From assembly GCA_947498065.1 (NCBI GenBank), contig CANMIS010000001.1, forward strand, positions 186,001-250,000: a DNA stretch of 64,000 nucleotides. The letters are read 5' to 3'. Origin of the DNA: an uncultured Erythrobacter sp. GTDB lineage: Bacteria; Pseudomonadota; Alphaproteobacteria; Sphingomonadales; Sphingomonadaceae. Positions 62,528 to 64,000 of the stretch are shown one piece after another. How positions within the stretch are numbered: the stretch's first letter is position 1; each line of letters starts with the position of its first letter. Position numbers and translations under genes: made by a program. The notes under the pieces are model-generated. The model saw only the letters and a program-made list of their open reading frames with translations, had not been told where the DNA came from and searched no databases.

Positions 62528-63301
62528 TCAAAGCCCAACCAACAACCTCACTCCTACAACCATCACAAGCGCAGCCGTAAGCCAGCGGATCACGCGCCCG
62601 GGCAAGAACTTCACCGCCATCAAGCTGCCGATTTGTCCGCCAATGGCGACCGCTAGCAGCAGCGGTAGAGCCGCGCCAACGGCGCCTCCGAATGCGGCGG
62701 GGCCTTGTTTCAGCAGCTGGCCGATGAGCCCGAACAGGGAATTGATCAGAATGAAGAAACTGGCGGTTGCGGCGATGGCGCGCGGGTCTTTCCACCGCGT
62801 GAGGTGCAGCAGCGGGGCGAGAAATATTCCTCCGCCAATGCCGACCAACCCGGCCAGATAGCCGAGCGGCGCGGCGATGAAAGGCATAGCTTTTGCGAAA
62901 CGCGTGGGGGATGTCAGCTCCCCCGCCTCCGCCGCCTTTTCCCTCAGCGGGATGAGCATGGTGATCCCGGTCAGCACCAGGCTAATGCCGAGCAGCAGCA
63001 TGAAGGTCTCTCGGTCAATCGGGGTCAGCCCGCCCTGCAAGGCCGCCGGGGCAGCCAGAGCGGTCATCACAATCGCGCCGCGCCACGGGGTTATCTTCGC
63101 CCGCGCGAAACGCACGCTGCCGCCCGCGACCACGATGATATTGCACGCCAGCGCCACCAACGGCAGCAGCCGGTAATCCAGCCCTGAGATCGCCAGCAAA
63201 GCAGCATAGGTTGACCCGCCGCCAAACCCGACCGCCGCATAGAGCAGCGCGGTGACAAAGAACGCCGCGGCGAGCAGCACCGGAACCGCGCCCAGCATCA
63301 T
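62528..63301 (-). CDS. TSUP (TauE/SafE) family membrane transporter
   Basis: 257 residues with about eight transmembrane helices and the duplicated TSUP motifs AAVGFGGGSTYAALLAISGL and GYLAGLVGIGGGIFLAPLLH. The family exports or imports sulfur-containing or organic anions (sulfite, sulfoacetate, taurine-derived). The substrate cannot be assigned. It lies between the secA terminator and the ABC-F gene. Confidence 0.9.
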   Translation of the reverse strand: MMLGAVPVLLAAAFFVTALLYAAVGFGGGSTYAALLAISGLDYRLLPLVALACNIIVVAGGSVRFARAKITPWRGAIVMTALAAPAALQGGLTPIDRETFMLLLGISLVLTGITMLIPLREKAAEAGELTSPTRFAKAMPFIAAPLGYLAGLVGIGGGIFLAPLLHLTRWKDPRAIAATASFFILINSLFGLIGQLLKQGPAAFGGAVGAALPLLLAVAIGGQIGSLMAVKFLPGRVIRWLTAALVMVVGVRLLVGL

Positions 63302-63334
63302 GCTCGCGCGATCCGATGGGTCACATCAAAACCT

Positions 63335-63376
63335 GGGCAAGCAGCCGCTGACGTCATGACGTCACCCGCGCTGCCC
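63335..63376 (-). terminator. secA terminator containing a double TGACGTCA palindrome
   Basis: On the minus strand GGGCAGC pairs with GCTGC..GCCC around a core of TGACGTCATGACGTCA (63349-63364), itself a perfect 16-bp palindrome. AGGTTTTG follows, giving a short U-tract. It stands 13 bp beyond the secA stop codon. Confidence 0.65.
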
Positions 63377-63388
63377 CCAGCCATGCGT

Positions 63389-64000
63389 TTATGCCGCGCT
63401 CTTGCCGCCCGCTGCGCCGTGGCAATGCTTGTACTTGTTGCCAGACCCACAAGGGCACGGCGCATTGCGGCTGACGTTGAGGTTCGCATAGGGGTTGTCT
63501 GCATTGGACCCGCCCGGCCCAAATGCCGCGCGCGGCGAACCAGCAAGTGAGCCAAACATTTCCGGCCGCTCTGCCGAACCGTCACCATCGTTGGAATTGT
63601 CCAGCCCGGTCAGCGGATCGATATGGCCGGTTAGGAAATCTGGCAGATCAGGCAGCGCCTCTGCCTCTGGCGGGGCCATGCGAAGTTCGGCCTGGAACAG
63701 GATCTTGGTCACTTCCTCGCGCAGGGTATCAAGCATGGTTTCAAACAGGCCGAACGCCTCTTGCTTATACTCGTTGATCGGCTGTTTCTGCGCAATCCCG
63801 CGCATCCAGATCACCTGGCGCAGCGCATCAAGCGTGGCGAGGTGTTCTTTCCAGTGGAAGTCGAGCTGGCGCAGCAGCACGTCCTTTTCAACCACGCGCC
63901 ACAGGTCCGGATCGCTTTCCGCCATCTTGGCCGTGATCATCGCATCGGTCTGCTCGCGCACGCGCTCTTCGATCAGCTCGGGCTCGACCTGCTCTTCCTC
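63389..64000 (-). CDS. secA: Preprotein translocase subunit SecA, C-terminal part
   Basis: Only the last 203 residues are in the window; the gene runs off the right edge. Seen are the end of the helical scaffold/wing region ([40 protein letters not shown]), a Pro/Asp/Gly-rich linker, and the zinc-binding tail [16 protein letters not shown] that contacts SecB and ribosomes. SecA is the ATPase motor of the Sec pathway, which the exported proteins of this window would use. Confidence 0.96.
   Translation of the reverse strand, partial: EEEQVEPELIEERVREQTDAMITAKMAESDPDLWRVVEKDVLLRQLDFHWKEHLATLDALRQVIWMRGIAQKQPINEYKQEAFGLFETMLDTLREEVTKILFQAELRMAPPEAEALPDLPDFLTGHIDPLTGLDNSNDGDGSAERPEMFGSLAGSPRAAFGPGGSNADNPYANLNVSRNAPCPCGSGNKYKHCHGAAGGKSAA

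Overview
The window looks like a chromosomal segment of a Sphingomonadales alphaproteobacterium, most likely of the Erythrobacteraceae. This rests on the high-GC, Gram-negative gene content and on characteristic neighbourhoods: zapA / 6S RNA / 5-formyltetrahydrofolate cyclo-ligase / DUF2842, recG / sdhE / mfd, a tkt-gap-pgk gluconeogenic run, and a branched-chain 2-oxoacid dehydrogenase. Genus assignment is inference. No phage, plasmid, IS transposase or CRISPR array was seen.

Layout. 1-1840: a non-coding array of structured repeat elements, then a small gene and tRNA-Leu(CAA). 2.0-10.3 kb: a secreted papain-like protein, an inositol-phosphatase/EF-P pair, a HxlR regulator divergent from a small NTF2/DoxX operon, thiE, class I aldolase and a slipin. 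10.3-10.9 kb: a non-coding stretch with a tRNA-like cloverleaf. 10.9-17.5 kb: a minus-strand run of tkt, gap, a membrane protein, pgk, an NTF2-like protein, a serine hydrolase and a PaaI-like thioesterase, with short gaps or stop/start overlaps. 17.7-21.6 kb: a coiled-coil protein, ZapA, 6S RNA, folate cyclo-ligase, DUF2842, a ThuA-like lipoprotein, an ArsR/SRPBCC pair and tRNA-Asp. 21.7-26.8 kb: branched-chain 2-oxoacid dehydrogenase E2/E1beta/E1alpha, thyA, tRNA-Pro. 27.2-33.1 kb: a chaperone-usher pilus locus. 33.2-46.1 kb: housekeeping genes (ABC1 kinase, DUF885 peptidase, phosphotyrosine phosphatase, RecG, SdhE, Mfd, EAL protein, NAD kinase), then a large palindrome and tRNA-Asn. 46.8-60.1 kb: a 10.4-kb repeat-rich autotransporter gene, a divergent winged-helix/TPR regulator and a TIGR03032-type gene. 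60.3-64 kb: a 55-residue ORF, an ABC-F ATPase, a TSUP transporter and the C-terminus of SecA.

How the genes work together. The tkt/gap/pgk run and the aldolase fit gluconeogenesis and pentose supply in an organism that probably uses the Entner-Doudoroff route. The pilus locus and the giant autotransporter are two surface-structure systems. The autotransporter shares a 217-bp divergent upstream region with its probable regulator.

The most unusual signal is a family of about 100-nt dispersed elements. Four short hairpins keep their stems by compensatory base changes between copies while the linkers stay constant. Copies form an alternating-orientation array at the left edge, and others lie beside tRNA-Leu, 6S RNA and tRNA-Asn.
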